A stretch of DNA of 64,000 bases, from assembly GCA_001768235.1 (NCBI GenBank), contig MENK01000035.1, positions 250,183 to 314,182 on the forward strand, read 5' to 3'. Source of the stretch: Bacteroidetes bacterium GWB2_32_14. Lineage in GTDB: Bacteria; Bacteroidota; Bacteroidia; Bacteroidales; UBA12077. Within the stretch, counting starts at the first letter, position 1. Every line of letters starts with the position of its first letter. A program made the translations under genes and the position numbers. Below the pieces are notes generated by a model, which had not been told where the DNA came from, made no database searches, and saw nothing but the letters and a program-made list of their open reading frames with translations. This document shows, one piece after another, positions 17,077 to 25,953 of this stretch.

Positions 17077-18789
17077 TTATTCTTTATTCTGAATCTTTGT
17101 CCACGAATCTTTCAATGGTACTGTTCTGTTAAAAATAAGAGCTCCGGGCCTTGAGTCTTTTTTATCGACACAGAAATAACCTAGTCGCTGAAACTGGTAT
17201 TTCGATTCGGGAGCAGCATTTTTTAAACTTGGTTCCAGCTTACAATTTTCAAGGACTTTTAAAGAATCGGGATTAATAAAATCTTTATAATCTTTGTCCT
17301 TATGTCCATCTGGAGCTTCGTCGTTAAAAAGGCGATCGTACAAGCGAACTTCTGCTGAAATTGCATGTTTAGCCGAAACCCAATGCAATGTCCCTTTTAC
17401 TTTACGCTGACTGGCTTCCGATCCGCTTCCGCTTTTTGTGTCGGGGTCGTAAGTGCAATGGAGTTCTGTAATATTTCCAGTTGAATCTTTAATTACCTTT
17501 TCACATTTAATAATATAAGCACTTTTTAATCGAACTTCGGAACCAACAGTTAACCTGAAAAATTTCTTTGGAGCATCTTCCATAAAATCATCTTTCTCAA
17601 TAAATATCTCGCGGGAGAAAGGCATTTCACGGGTTCCCATTGTTGTATCTTCAGGGTTATTCTCTGTAATTACGAATTCTTCTTTGTTTTCGGGATAATT
17701 GGTTATCACAATTTTTAAAGGATCGAGAACGGCCATAACTCGGGGAGCTGTTTTATTCAGGTCTTCCCGAACATTGAACTCTAAAAGTGCAACATCAATA
17801 ACATTATCACGTTTGGCAACACCAATGGTGTCGGCAAACTGGCGAATAGAAGCAGCGGTATATCCTCTTCTTCGCATACCCGAAATTGTAGGCATTCGTG
17901 GATCATCCCACCCTGTTACTATATTTTGCTGAACCAGCTCGAGCAACTTGCGTTTACTCATTATGGTATAGCTTAAATTCAACCGTGCAAATTCAATTTG
18001 CCGTGGTTTAATGGTTCCTTCGGTATAAACATGATCTAAAAACCATTCATACAAAGGCCTGTGAACTTCAAATTCAAGTGTACAAACAGAATGCGTAATT
18101 CCTTCGAGATAATCCGACTGGCCGTGGGCATAATCGTACATAGGGTAAATACACCATGTATTCCCGGTTCTGTGATGTTCGCGCTTTAAAATACGGTACA
18201 TGATTGGGTCGCGCATATGCATGTTCGGAGAAGCCATGTTAATTTTTGCCCGTAATACTTTTTCCCCTTCCTTAAATTCACCATTTTTCATGCGGGTAAA
18301 AAGATCGAGATTTTCTTCTACAGAACGATTTCGGTATGGACTTTCTATTCCGGGCTGAGTAGGAGTTCCTTTTTGCTGACTGATAATTTCTGCCGATTGA
18401 TCATCAACATAAGCAAAACCATCTTTAATGATTTTAACTGCCCAATCGTACAACTGCTGAAAGTAATCAGAAGCATAACGGGCTTCACCTTCCCAGTTGA
18501 AACCAAGCCAGCGAACATCTTCCTTTATGGAATCGACATATTCAACTTCTTCTTTTTCGGGATTGGTATCGTCGAATCGTAAATTGGTTTTCCCATTGTA
18601 ACGCTGGGCTAAACCAAAATTCAGGCAAATTGATTTTGCATGCCCTATGTGTAAATATCCATTCGGTTCGGGTGGAAAACGAGTGCATACAACACCATTA
18701 TTCTTGTTGTTTTTTAAATCTTCCTCGATAATACTTTCAATAAAGTTGAGCGATCGTTTTACTTCTGGTTCTGTGTTTTCGGTTTTCAT
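17077..18789 (-). CDS. glnS: Glutamine--tRNA ligase
   Basis: 570 residues, typical for bacterial GlnRS (~555). Class I signatures: [17 protein letters not shown] (HIGH motif, residues ~42-58) and the MSKRKL loop (~residue 280). C-terminal beta-barrel anticodon-binding domains follow. The NPEKEE and DDQSAE elements are also typical of GlnRS. It charges tRNA-Gln directly, so the organism need not rely on the GatCAB route. Transcribed divergently from folB. Confidence 0.96.
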   Translation of the reverse strand: MKTENTEPEVKRSLNFIESIIEEDLKNNKNNGVVCTRFPPEPNGYLHIGHAKSICLNFGLAQRYNGKTNLRFDDTNPEKEEVEYVDSIKEDVRWLGFNWEGEARYASDYFQQLYDWAVKIIKDGFAYVDDQSAEIISQQKGTPTQPGIESPYRNRSVEENLDLFTRMKNGEFKEGEKVLRAKINMASPNMHMRDPIMYRILKREHHRTGNTWCIYPMYDYAHGQSDYLEGITHSVCTLEFEVHRPLYEWFLDHVYTEGTIKPRQIEFARLNLSYTIMSKRKLLELVQQNIVTGWDDPRMPTISGMRRRGYTAASIRQFADTIGVAKRDNVIDVALLEFNVREDLNKTAPRVMAVLDPLKIVITNYPENKEEFVITENNPEDTTMGTREMPFSREIFIEKDDFMEDAPKKFFRLTVGSEVRLKSAYIIKCEKVIKDSTGNITELHCTYDPDTKSGSGSEASQRKVKGTLHWVSAKHAISAEVRLYDRLFNDEAPDGHKDKDYKDFINPDSLKVLENCKLEPSLKNAAPESKYQFQRLGYFCVDKKDSRPGALIFNRTVPLKDSWTKIQNKE

Positions 18790-18895
18790 ATATCAATTTA
18801 ATTCAGTCAGGTTTTTAGAATCTTACAAAAGTAAAAGATTTTCTCCAATGCTGCTAAATTGTGATAAAAAAGATATCAATTAACCATTTATAAAT

Positions 18896-18903
18896 TAAAT
18901 TTG
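18896..18903 (+). promoter_or_regulatory. Possible -7 box for folB-queG
   Basis: TAAATTTG, an exact TAnnTTTG match, 21 bp upstream of the folB start. No good -33 element is visible. Confidence 0.3.
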
Positions 18904-18924
18904 ATGTTTTAAACCGATAATCAA

Positions 18925-19275
18925 ATGGGACAAATACAAATAGAAAACATGGAGTTTTATGCATACCATGGATGTTTTAAAGAAGAACAAATTGTAGGAA
19001 ACCGTTTTTTGGTTGATTTAACCATTGAAACCGACATGAATATTCCTTCGAAAACCGATAACATAAACGATGCATTAAATTACCAAACGGCATACGAGTT
19101 GGTAAAACAGGAAATGCAGAAAAAATCACATCTGCTTGAGCATATTGCGGGCCGTATTCTGGATGTGCTTTATGTTAAGTTTAATTCCATAAGAAAAGCA
19201 ACGGTTAAAGTTTCGAAAATGAATCCTCCAATGGGAGGTAAAATGGAGCGGGTAAGTGTAACAATGAGCCGTTAG
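18925..19275 (+). CDS. folB: Dihydroneopterin aldolase
   Basis: 116 residues, full length for FolB. It converts 7,8-dihydroneopterin to 6-hydroxymethyl-dihydropterin in folate synthesis. Seen: the N-terminal IENMEFYAYHGCFKEEQ with the conserved Tyr/His-Gly, the DLTIETD strand, NYQTAYELV, the catalytic-region LLEHIAGRI, and the C-terminal KMNPPMGG with the conserved Pro. queG begins 32 bp downstream, so the two are probably co-transcribed. Confidence 0.93.
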   Translation: MGQIQIENMEFYAYHGCFKEEQIVGNRFLVDLTIETDMNIPSKTDNINDALNYQTAYELVKQEMQKKSHLLEHIAGRILDVLYVKFNSIRKATVKVSKMNPPMGGKMERVSVTMSR

Positions 19276-19307
19276 CCTGCTAAACGGGCAGTTAAGCCTT
19301 TAACAAA

Positions 19308-20234
19308 ATGAATTCAATAATTTCCAATACAAAAAAAATTAAACAAAAAGCCCTTGAATTGGGTTTTGCTGATGTTGGAATATCGCGGGCTGGTTTTGTG
19401 GAGAAAGAATCGTTGTTGCTTCGTGAATGGCTGGATAATGGCTGCCACGGCGAAATGGCGTACATGGAGAATCATTTTGAAAAACGCACAGACCCTCGCG
19501 AGTTGGTTGAGGGAGCCCAATCGGTAATTTCGGTTTTATATAATTACTTTAATATCAATCAGCAGCCAAAAGATACTTACAAAATTTCGAAATATGCCTA
19601 TGGGCGCGATTATCATCATGTTATAAAAGAAAAGCTAAACCATTTTTTTGAATTTATTCAAACTCTTGAACCCAAAACTACAGGCCGTATTTTTGTTGAC
19701 TCGGCACCGGTTCTGGAAAAGGCATGGGCCGCGAGATCCGGCATCGGGTGGATTGGGAAAAACACGAACCTTATTTCGGGGAAACATGGTTCGTTTTTAT
19801 TTATTGGTGAAATTATCCTTGATTTGGAACTTGAGTATGATGTTGCCATTAAAGATTTCTGTGGGGCATGTACAAAATGTATTGATGCTTGCCCGACAAA
19901 GGCATTAAAACCACATAAGCTTGATGCCCGGAAATGCGTTTCGTATTTAACTATCGAAAAGAAAGGCGAGATACCCGAAGAATTTAAAAACCAATGGGAA
20001 GACTGGATTTTTGGCTGCGACATTTGCCAGGATGTGTGCCCCTGGAACTCGAAAGCAAAGGTGCACAATGAAAAAGATTTTCTTCCAAAGCCAGAAATAC
20101 AAAACTTCTTAAAATCCGATTGGGAAAACCTTTCACCTGGAGAATTTAAACAAATTTTTAAAGATTCTCCACTCGAGCGTGCAAAGGCTGAAGGGATAAA
20201 ACGGAATATTCAGGTTTTAAAACAGAAATATTAG
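19308..20234 (+). CDS. queG: Epoxyqueuosine reductase
   Basis: 308 residues, compared with ~310-380 in the family. A cobalamin- and [4Fe-4S]-dependent enzyme that makes the last step to queuosine in tRNA. Two ferredoxin-like clusters are visible: CGACTKCIDACPTKAL and CDICQDVCPWN. DSAPVLEKAWAARSGIGWIGKN carries the catalytic Asp region typical of QueG. With nrdJ it is a second apparently B12-dependent enzyme in the window. Probably co-transcribed with folB. Confidence 0.94.
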   Translation: MNSIISNTKKIKQKALELGFADVGISRAGFVEKESLLLREWLDNGCHGEMAYMENHFEKRTDPRELVEGAQSVISVLYNYFNINQQPKDTYKISKYAYGRDYHHVIKEKLNHFFEFIQTLEPKTTGRIFVDSAPVLEKAWAARSGIGWIGKNTNLISGKHGSFLFIGEIILDLELEYDVAIKDFCGACTKCIDACPTKALKPHKLDARKCVSYLTIEKKGEIPEEFKNQWEDWIFGCDICQDVCPWNSKAKVHNEKDFLPKPEIQNFLKSDWENLSPGEFKQIFKDSPLERAKAEGIKRNIQVLKQKY

Positions 20235-20247
20235 CTTTCTGTCAGGA

Positions 20248-21369
20248 CTAATGATTTTTAATATCAACATTAAAGAATGCAATAATATCCATTAATTGTT
20301 CAGCCTGTCCGGAAAGCTCTTCTGCTGTTGTGGCTAATTCTTCACTTGAAGAAGCATTTTGTTGTGTTATATTATTTAATTGCTGAATAGTATTATTAAC
20401 CTGACTTACACCATTGTTCTGTTCTATACTTGCCGCGGCAATCTCCTGAACAAGCTTAGATGTTTTTTCAATTTTAGGAATCGTGTCTATCATTACTTCA
20501 CCCGCGGTTTGTGTCATTTTTAGTGCTGTATGTGCAAGATTAACTATTTGCTCAGCTGCTACCTTGCTGTTTTCGGCAAGCTTACGTACTTCGGCTGCTA
20601 CAACGGCAAAGCCTTTTCCATGTTCTCCTGCTCTTGCAGCTTCAACCGCTGCATTTAACGCAAGTAAATTTGTCTGAAAGGCAATATCATTAATTATAGT
20701 AATTTTATCTGCAATGTTTTTGTTTGCATCAATTGCCTCTTTCGCTTTTTCTGCAACATCTTTTAATTGTGTGTTTGCTTCAAGCGATACTTTTTCTGTT
20801 TGTTGTGCACTTTTAGTATTTTGTTCAATATTTGATGATACCTGCTCCATTGTAGATGATACTTCTTCAATAGAGCTTGCCTGTTCATTAGCACCTTGTG
20901 ATAACTCTTGCGATGCACTGTTCATTTGTTGACTGGCTGATACAAGATTATCAGCATTGTTTTTCAAATCAATAATTATCTTTTTTAAAACTCCTGACAA
21001 TTGTAAAAGAGAGTTGTTTAATACTCCTAATTCATTTTCTGATTCAGATTTTTCGACATTTATATTCAGGTTTCCTTCTGAAAGTTCTTTTAATTGGGAA
21101 ATTGCATTTTCAAGAGGTTTTCGTAACACCTTATTTATATACATGAAAACAAATGCTCCAATCAGGAAATTTATAGGAGTAACCCAAAGCAAAGTATTGC
21201 CTCCAAGTTTACCAATTAATATAGACATATAGCTGACATAAAGAACAAATAGAACAACATAGAAACTGAATGTAAACATGATTGATTTTTTGAAAATCAA
21301 CTTTAGTACAATATATGCAAAAGGGGCACATCCAATAATAATAATTGCTTGTCTCAAGTATTCATTCAT
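20248..21369 (-). CDS. Methyl-accepting chemotaxis protein without a periplasmic sensor domain
   Basis: 373 residues from the ATG at 21369; a TTG 45 bp upstream could extend it but is less likely. Three closely spaced membrane helices (residues ~5-85) leave no room for a periplasmic ligand domain. A HAMP-like segment follows ([19 protein letters not shown]), then a long coiled coil with the conserved hairpin tip [21 protein letters not shown] and [14 protein letters not shown]. It should signal to CheA/CheW, none of which is in the window. It could sense a membrane or cytoplasmic cue. Most Bacteroidota lack flagella, so its output is uncertain. Confidence 0.9.
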   Translation of the reverse strand: MNEYLRQAIIIIGCAPFAYIVLKLIFKKSIMFTFSFYVVLFVLYVSYMSILIGKLGGNTLLWVTPINFLIGAFVFMYINKVLRKPLENAISQLKELSEGNLNINVEKSESENELGVLNNSLLQLSGVLKKIIIDLKNNADNLVSASQQMNSASQELSQGANEQASSIEEVSSTMEQVSSNIEQNTKSAQQTEKVSLEANTQLKDVAEKAKEAIDANKNIADKITIINDIAFQTNLLALNAAVEAARAGEHGKGFAVVAAEVRKLAENSKVAAEQIVNLAHTALKMTQTAGEVMIDTIPKIEKTSKLVQEIAAASIEQNNGVSQVNNTIQQLNNITQQNASSSEELATTAEELSGQAEQLMDIIAFFNVDIKNH

Positions 21370-21562
21370 GATTATTTTTTTTAATAGTTTTGAGAAAAGG
21401 TACAAAAAAAACAATTAAAAAAGAAGTCTTTTTAATTGTTTGCATAATCATGTCCTGAGTTATAGTGCTGATTATTTTTTGCCATTAAAAACTTACAGGC
21501 AAGTATGATCTGCCTGATTATTAACTCTGACTAAATGGTTTATAATTGTTAGTTGAGAGTTA

Positions 21563-22006
21563 TTATTTTTCAGATTCAATTTTCAATTGTTGATTCATTA
21601 ACTCAAATCCTCTGCGGGTATTGTCGTCCAGCAGTTTTTTAAATAATGAGATTAAAATCCCGTTAAATTTCTCTCTCTGAATAAAGGTTGTAGTACCATT
21701 TTGGTTATCTATAAGTTCGAATATATGTTCTCCATCAAACAATCCGGGAATAATCAAATGTCCTGACCATCTAAATTCTTTCTCATTATTTACTTCAAGA
21801 ATCGTGGGGTTAATTGTCATTCCTTTTGCATCTGGTGGTTCAAGCCTTGCTGATATTTTATTCCCTTTGAGTGGTTGCCCGGTAATAGACCGTATAAACG
21901 GGTTCCATTCAGGATACTTATTAAAGTCCATCAAAATAGTCCATATTTTTGAAGGATTTGAATTTATTATAATCTCAGTTTTTATTTCTTTGGGATGTTT
22001 GGCCAT
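21563..22006 (-). CDS. SRPBCC (START-like) domain protein
   Basis: 147 residues from the ATG at 22006 (MAKHPKEIKTE); an upstream alternative start would add 12 hydrophobic residues. The single SRPBCC/polyketide-cyclase-like fold is recognised from IIINSNPSKIWTILMDFNKYPEWNPF, GKKI/GNKISARLEPP, and HIFELIDNQNGTTTFIQRE. These small helix-grip proteins bind hydrophobic ligands; the ligand is unknown. No clear operon partner. Confidence 0.8.
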   Translation of the reverse strand: MAKHPKEIKTEIIINSNPSKIWTILMDFNKYPEWNPFIRSITGQPLKGNKISARLEPPDAKGMTINPTILEVNNEKEFRWSGHLIIPGLFDGEHIFELIDNQNGTTTFIQREKFNGILISLFKKLLDDNTRRGFELMNQQLKIESEK

Positions 22007-22189
22007 AATTATTAAAAATAAAATGAATACATGCGAATGCATATAAAAACAGATAAGAGCCGGTTTTGTTCGCCCCGTCCCGTTAAAAATATTTTAAATA
22101 AATGAATTCCTTCATTATTAAAAATTATCAAGAGACTAACCATAAACAGTCGATGCATTAACAATCTAAGCTCATTACTTGTCCAACTA

Positions 22190-22397
22190 TTAATAAAAAT
22201 TGATATCAACTTTAAGAATTTCTGATTGCCTGGCGGTTTTGACTTGAGGCCCCCAGCCTTATGCTCCGCAAGTAAAAAAATAGGTATTTATAACCCCAAC
22301 TTAATTCGTATAGTTGATTGGTGATAAAATTTAATGGAAATAACTGCCCGTGATGTGTGTGTCCTGAAAATTCAATTTTGTTTTGTTGAAAATGCCT
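22190..22397 (-). pseudogene. Remnant of a metallophosphoesterase gene (C-terminal part, frameshifted)
   Basis: The minus strand here encodes KIEFSGHTHHGQLFPLNF followed by WGYKYL, the C-terminal metal-binding GHTHHGQ motif of calcineurin-like metallophosphoesterases. About 40 codons later the frame is lost. In a neighbouring frame the sequence resumes as GWGPQVKTARQSEILKVDI and ends at a stop codon at 22190, matching the normal GxWGPPVR end of this family. The shift falls around 22255-22265. Upstream of about 22397 the frame meets a stop and no N-terminal two-thirds of the gene is present. So this is a truncated, frameshifted relic, probably of a YkuE-type membrane phosphoesterase. Confidence 0.75.
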
Positions 22398-22461
22398 TCA
22401 TCGTGTAATAATTTGTTTGTAACGAAAAACAATATTCGCACTTCTGCTTAAACCGGGTTTT

Positions 22462-23268
22462 TTATCTTTTTAATTTTGAACAAGCGGTAACGAACCATTT
22501 ACTTCTTTTAAGAACATGCAAAATAAGGTAAATAACTAAAACAAGTGCAAGTTTATCATGTATTTCGATAAAAATCAATCTTAAAACACTGACACTGCCC
22601 GATAAATCAATAAACCAGGGAATAAGGCCGGTAAGAGCAACCAGTAAAAAGAGTATCGACAATGTCATTACCTGGATGTTTTTGTTTATTAAACGTTTAG
22701 AGATAACTCCCTTATACCATTTCCAATGAATGTAAAGGTGATATATCATGAACAGGGAAAAGAAAACAATGGCAAACTTGTGAAGTGTTGACCAATTGGA
22801 ATAATTTATTCCCCCAATGGTATCGGGTGTATCTAATCCTCGAGCCTGTTCATAGTACACTGTTTGGGATTGTATTCCGCTTCTGCTTTCATGTTGTTCT
22901 CCTGGTGAGCCGACATGAAATCCAAGCTGAAGGACTAATCCGGAAACAATCATTATCAGGCCAAACAATAGCAAGAGATTGTTTGTGATGAAACTATAGA
23001 AAGTTTTATCCCGTTGCTTTGCAGCTTCCTGTTTTGTTTTATCCGCTATTGAATAGGCTCCATATTCGCATACTTCGATACATTTTAAGCACCCGGTACA
23101 TTTTCCGGGCTCTGCAATCAGGGCATGTTTGTGCCAGGGCAAATCTACTTTGGTAATAACCTGGTTTGGACAATTATCAAGGCATTTCCAGCATGCTTTA
23201 CATTTCCGTGTGTCGATTTGTACATGTGATGTTCGTGTATGTTCACGATTTAAAAATCCCGGTTTCAT
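22462..23268 (-). CDS. Ferredoxin-cytochrome b-like fusion (2x[4Fe-4S] + DUF4405-type membrane domain)
   Basis: 268 residues. The N-terminal cytoplasmic part carries two [4Fe-4S] motifs: CKACWKCLDNCPN (residues ~24-36) and CTGCLKCIEVC (~57-67). Four membrane helices follow (~95-115, 163-182, 200-220, 232-252). Helices 2 and 4 carry paired histidines (LHKF..IYHLYIHW and IHDK..LILHVL), as expected for b-type haem ligands in DUF4405/cytochrome b561-like proteins. It probably moves electrons between a cytoplasmic donor and the quinone pool or a periplasmic acceptor. A Crp-type regulator lies directly upstream on the same strand (69-bp gap with a perfect palindrome), suggesting local control. The exact reaction is unknown. 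Confidence 0.85.
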   Translation of the reverse strand: MKPGFLNREHTRTSHVQIDTRKCKACWKCLDNCPNQVITKVDLPWHKHALIAEPGKCTGCLKCIEVCEYGAYSIADKTKQEAAKQRDKTFYSFITNNLLLLFGLIMIVSGLVLQLGFHVGSPGEQHESRSGIQSQTVYYEQARGLDTPDTIGGINYSNWSTLHKFAIVFFSLFMIYHLYIHWKWYKGVISKRLINKNIQVMTLSILFLLVALTGLIPWFIDLSGSVSVLRLIFIEIHDKLALVLVIYLILHVLKRSKWFVTACSKLKR

Positions 23269-23314
23269 ATTCTTGTTTTTTACAAAAATGCTTCAGGAAA
23301 AAAGATCTTAACGA

Positions 23315-23326
23315 TAACAATTGTTA
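23315..23326. promoter_or_regulatory. Palindrome upstream of the ferredoxin fusion gene, candidate operator
   Basis: TAACAATTGTTA is a perfect 12-bp palindrome. Around it, CTTAAC (23307-23312) and GTTAAG (23323-23328) give a second, overlapping inverted repeat. It sits between the Crp-type regulator and the ferredoxin fusion gene, 47 bp ahead of the latter's start, so it may be a binding site for that regulator. Confidence 0.35.
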
Positions 23327-23337
23327 AGAAATGAAAA

Positions 23338-23892
23338 TTATCTTTTATTTCTTATCCTGCTTAACGAAACGGGTGTAATTCCTAAATACGAAGCGATATA
23401 GTGTTGTGGTACCCGTTTTATGATTTCAGGATGGTTATTTACTAAATCCTTATAACGCTCCCGGGGTGTATCTTTAATCCGGGAAAGAAAAAGATGGGCA
23501 TAATTTCTGAATCGTTGAAACAGGATCTCTTGAAACCCATTCTTTAGTTCGGGGTAAACCTGTTGGAGGTACTCAAAATTTTCCCTGCTGATTGAAAGAA
23601 TAACAGAAGGTTCGATGCTTTCAATTGTAAACATGCCGGGCTGGTTACTTAAAAGACTATCAATTGAAGCAACAGCCTGTCCTTCAAAAAAGAACTGGAA
23701 TGTTATATCCTTCCCGTTTTTATTAAACCACATGCGCAGACAACCTTTTTTTATAAAATATAACCGGTTTGATATTTCCCCCTCGTGTAACAGAATTGTT
23801 TTTGAAGCGATTTCTCTTTCCGTGAAAAAATCTTTAAATTTTGCCCAGTTTATATTGTCCTTCTTTATTTTATCAATCAGTTGGTCAAGCAT
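23338..23892 (-). CDS. Crp/Fnr-family transcriptional regulator
   Basis: 184 residues from the ATG at 23892; a TTG three codons upstream is possible. The N-terminal cyclic-nucleotide-binding-like beta-roll is seen in ILLHEGEISNRLYFIKKGCLRMWF, followed by the dimer helix and a short C-terminal helix-turn-helix (QHYIASYLGITPVSLSRIR). The protein stops just after the recognition helix, as in many short Bacteroidota Crp-like regulators. No Cys cluster is present, so a redox [Fe-S] sensor is unlikely. The ferredoxin-cytochrome fusion gene follows on the same strand. Confidence 0.88.
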   Translation of the reverse strand: MLDQLIDKIKKDNINWAKFKDFFTEREIASKTILLHEGEISNRLYFIKKGCLRMWFNKNGKDITFQFFFEGQAVASIDSLLSNQPGMFTIESIEPSVILSISRENFEYLQQVYPELKNGFQEILFQRFRNYAHLFLSRIKDTPRERYKDLVNNHPEIIKRVPQHYIASYLGITPVSLSRIRNKR

Positions 23893-23967
23893 AATCTGCA
23901 AAGTGTAGGGTACTGGTGTAAATATTCGCTGTTAGCAAAGTTTAAATTTAGTATTTATTTTCTACTT

Positions 23968-25758
23968 TTAAACTGTTCCGGTTACAGGTAAAGTAAATTT
24001 AAAATTGCTACCCTTTCCAATTTTACTAGTAACCCCAATTTTACCACCGTTTATTTCTACAAATTCTTTGCAAATCATCAATCCTAAACCTGTCCCTTTT
24101 TCTCTTGCGGTGCCTTCGGTTGCCTGAATTTGAGAAAATTTAAAAAGGGTAGTTATTGTTTCAGGTTGTATTCCAACACCATTATCTGAAACTGTAATTG
24201 TGATATTTGTGTTATTTTGTTCTACATAAATATCAACTTGTCCGCCATTATTGGTATATTTTATTGCATTTGAAACAAGATTGCGCAAAATTGTATTTAG
24301 CATATTTTTATCGGCATATACGTACACGTTATCAGAAAAATCAGGATTGATTTTAATGTTTTTATTATTGGCAATGAGTTTTAAACTTTCGATAACTTCA
24401 ATACAAATAGTTGAAAAATTAAGTTTTTGAGGATTATAAGGCAATTTACCTGATTGAGAACTAACCCAAATTAATATATCTTCCAATAAATTATAAATTC
24501 GATTCGCAGAGTCATTAATGATATTTACCCGGGCTTTAATTTCATCAATAGTGTAGGTGTGGATATTTGTGGTTAATAAATCGGCAAAACCCAATAGTGC
24601 ACTAAACGGACTTTTTAAATCGTGTGCAAGGATTGAGATAAAGCGGTCTTTGTCGGAGTTAAGTTTTTCTAGTTGTGCGTTTAGCAGCAAAATCTGCTTT
24701 GCCCGAAATTGTTTATTGTATAAGACTATTGACAAAGCAAATATCAATATACTAATTGAAAGGCCGCTTATTAAAACAATTAATATTTTGCCACGAAAAA
24801 TAGATAAATTTTCATTATGTGCCGTAAATTGTAATATCCATTTTTTACCATTAAATTCAATAGGGAGTTTAAGATGTAAATTTGATTTGTTGTTGTTCGA
24901 AATTTTATCCTTACCCTGACTATCATATAAAAGAGCATCATTTGATATGGTTTCGTTATCATAAATTTTTAATCGTATTCGATTTTTATTTGGTAAGTCC
25001 CAATTTCCTAAAATCCCGCTCATCATATCATTCATCCGGTAAGGACTGTAAACCCATCCTTTAATAGCAGCACGGCGTTCTTCTACCGTGTTTGTTTGCA
25101 TCCCATTTCGATAGACGGGAACATACATTAAAGCACCTGATTGTAAATCATCATTTGTTTCTTGTACAAGGATTACTTTGTCCGATAAGATAGCATTATC
25201 TGAATCACGAGATGTTTCCATTGCTTTCCTGCGTATTGGTTCAGAAAACATATCATAACCAAAAGCACGCAGATTTCTACCCGTAAAAGGCTCAAGATAA
25301 ATTATTGAAGTATATATTTCCCTATCGCCATCCGGTTTTACTATATAATCAGGAAACCCTGTTTTTCTGAACGATTCAATATGTTTTTTTAATTGATTTT
25401 TGTGAATTATTAACGAATAACCTACACCTTGAATCCCGGGTAAATTTTTATTTATTTTTTCATATTCAATAAATTTTCTCCATCCTTTGCAAGTAACAGT
25501 ATCTGTAGCTGCAAATAAGGCAGCACCACTTTGCAGAAGTTGAGCATGCGCGTTAAGTCGGGCGTCTAATTTTGTTTTTAACGTATTGCAAATGAATTCA
25601 AAATCCTGATTTGCAATCACATTTACGGTGTTTTTCGTGTAAAATGTAATAACTATTGTTAAAACAATTCCTCCCAAAAGAAAAACGAAAGATTTCCAGG
25701 TATTTTTAAACAACAAAAAGGGAGTTAGAAGTTGATTTTTAACTTTTGTTATTTTCAT
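23968..25758 (-). CDS. Membrane sensor histidine kinase with CHASE domain
   Basis: 596 residues. Membrane helix at ~19-40, a periplasmic CHASE domain (~55-310, with WRKFIEYE and GIQGVGYS), a second helix (~322-345), a short coiled coil, then HisKA with phospho-acceptor His379 in ILAHDLKSPFSALLGFADLL and a HATPase_c domain (NLVSNAIKYTNNGG, DNGVGIQ, GTGLGLMICKEFVE). CHASE domains usually detect small extracellular molecules. No receiver domain and no adjacent response regulator, so the partner is elsewhere. Its kinase core resembles that of the giant kinase at 31868-35128. Confidence 0.93.
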   Translation of the reverse strand: MKITKVKNQLLTPFLLFKNTWKSFVFLLGGIVLTIVITFYTKNTVNVIANQDFEFICNTLKTKLDARLNAHAQLLQSGAALFAATDTVTCKGWRKFIEYEKINKNLPGIQGVGYSLIIHKNQLKKHIESFRKTGFPDYIVKPDGDREIYTSIIYLEPFTGRNLRAFGYDMFSEPIRRKAMETSRDSDNAILSDKVILVQETNDDLQSGALMYVPVYRNGMQTNTVEERRAAIKGWVYSPYRMNDMMSGILGNWDLPNKNRIRLKIYDNETISNDALLYDSQGKDKISNNNKSNLHLKLPIEFNGKKWILQFTAHNENLSIFRGKILIVLISGLSISILIFALSIVLYNKQFRAKQILLLNAQLEKLNSDKDRFISILAHDLKSPFSALLGFADLLTTNIHTYTIDEIKARVNIINDSANRIYNLLEDILIWVSSQSGKLPYNPQKLNFSTICIEVIESLKLIANNKNIKINPDFSDNVYVYADKNMLNTILRNLVSNAIKYTNNGGQVDIYVEQNNTNITITVSDNGVGIQPETITTLFKFSQIQATEGTAREKGTGLGLMICKEFVEINGGKIGVTSKIGKGSNFKFTLPVTGTV

Positions 25759-25953
25759 TAGTTTAGTTTTATATTTGTTATTGCATAAAACTTTTGTAAA
25801 TAATCATTGCATAGATTTACAAATCAATATTGCAAATCGTACTCTTATTTATTAAAAACCAAGGAGAATAGTTTTAACCATTTAAAACGAATGTAATAAA
25901 ATTTTATTTATAATGTTGTTTCTCAGTGCCTTTTATTTAAACCCAACAAACTT

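Noticed and set aside
20714-21232. Ser/Ala/Cys-rich plus-strand frames opposite the chemotaxis protein
   Set aside because: They are antisense readings of the coiled-coil repeats and show no independent gene features.
22012-22209. 65-codon minus-strand frame in the gap after the phosphoesterase remnant
   Set aside because: It overlaps the end of the phosphoesterase relic and the start of the SRPBCC gene region, with unconvincing composition; treated as non-coding.
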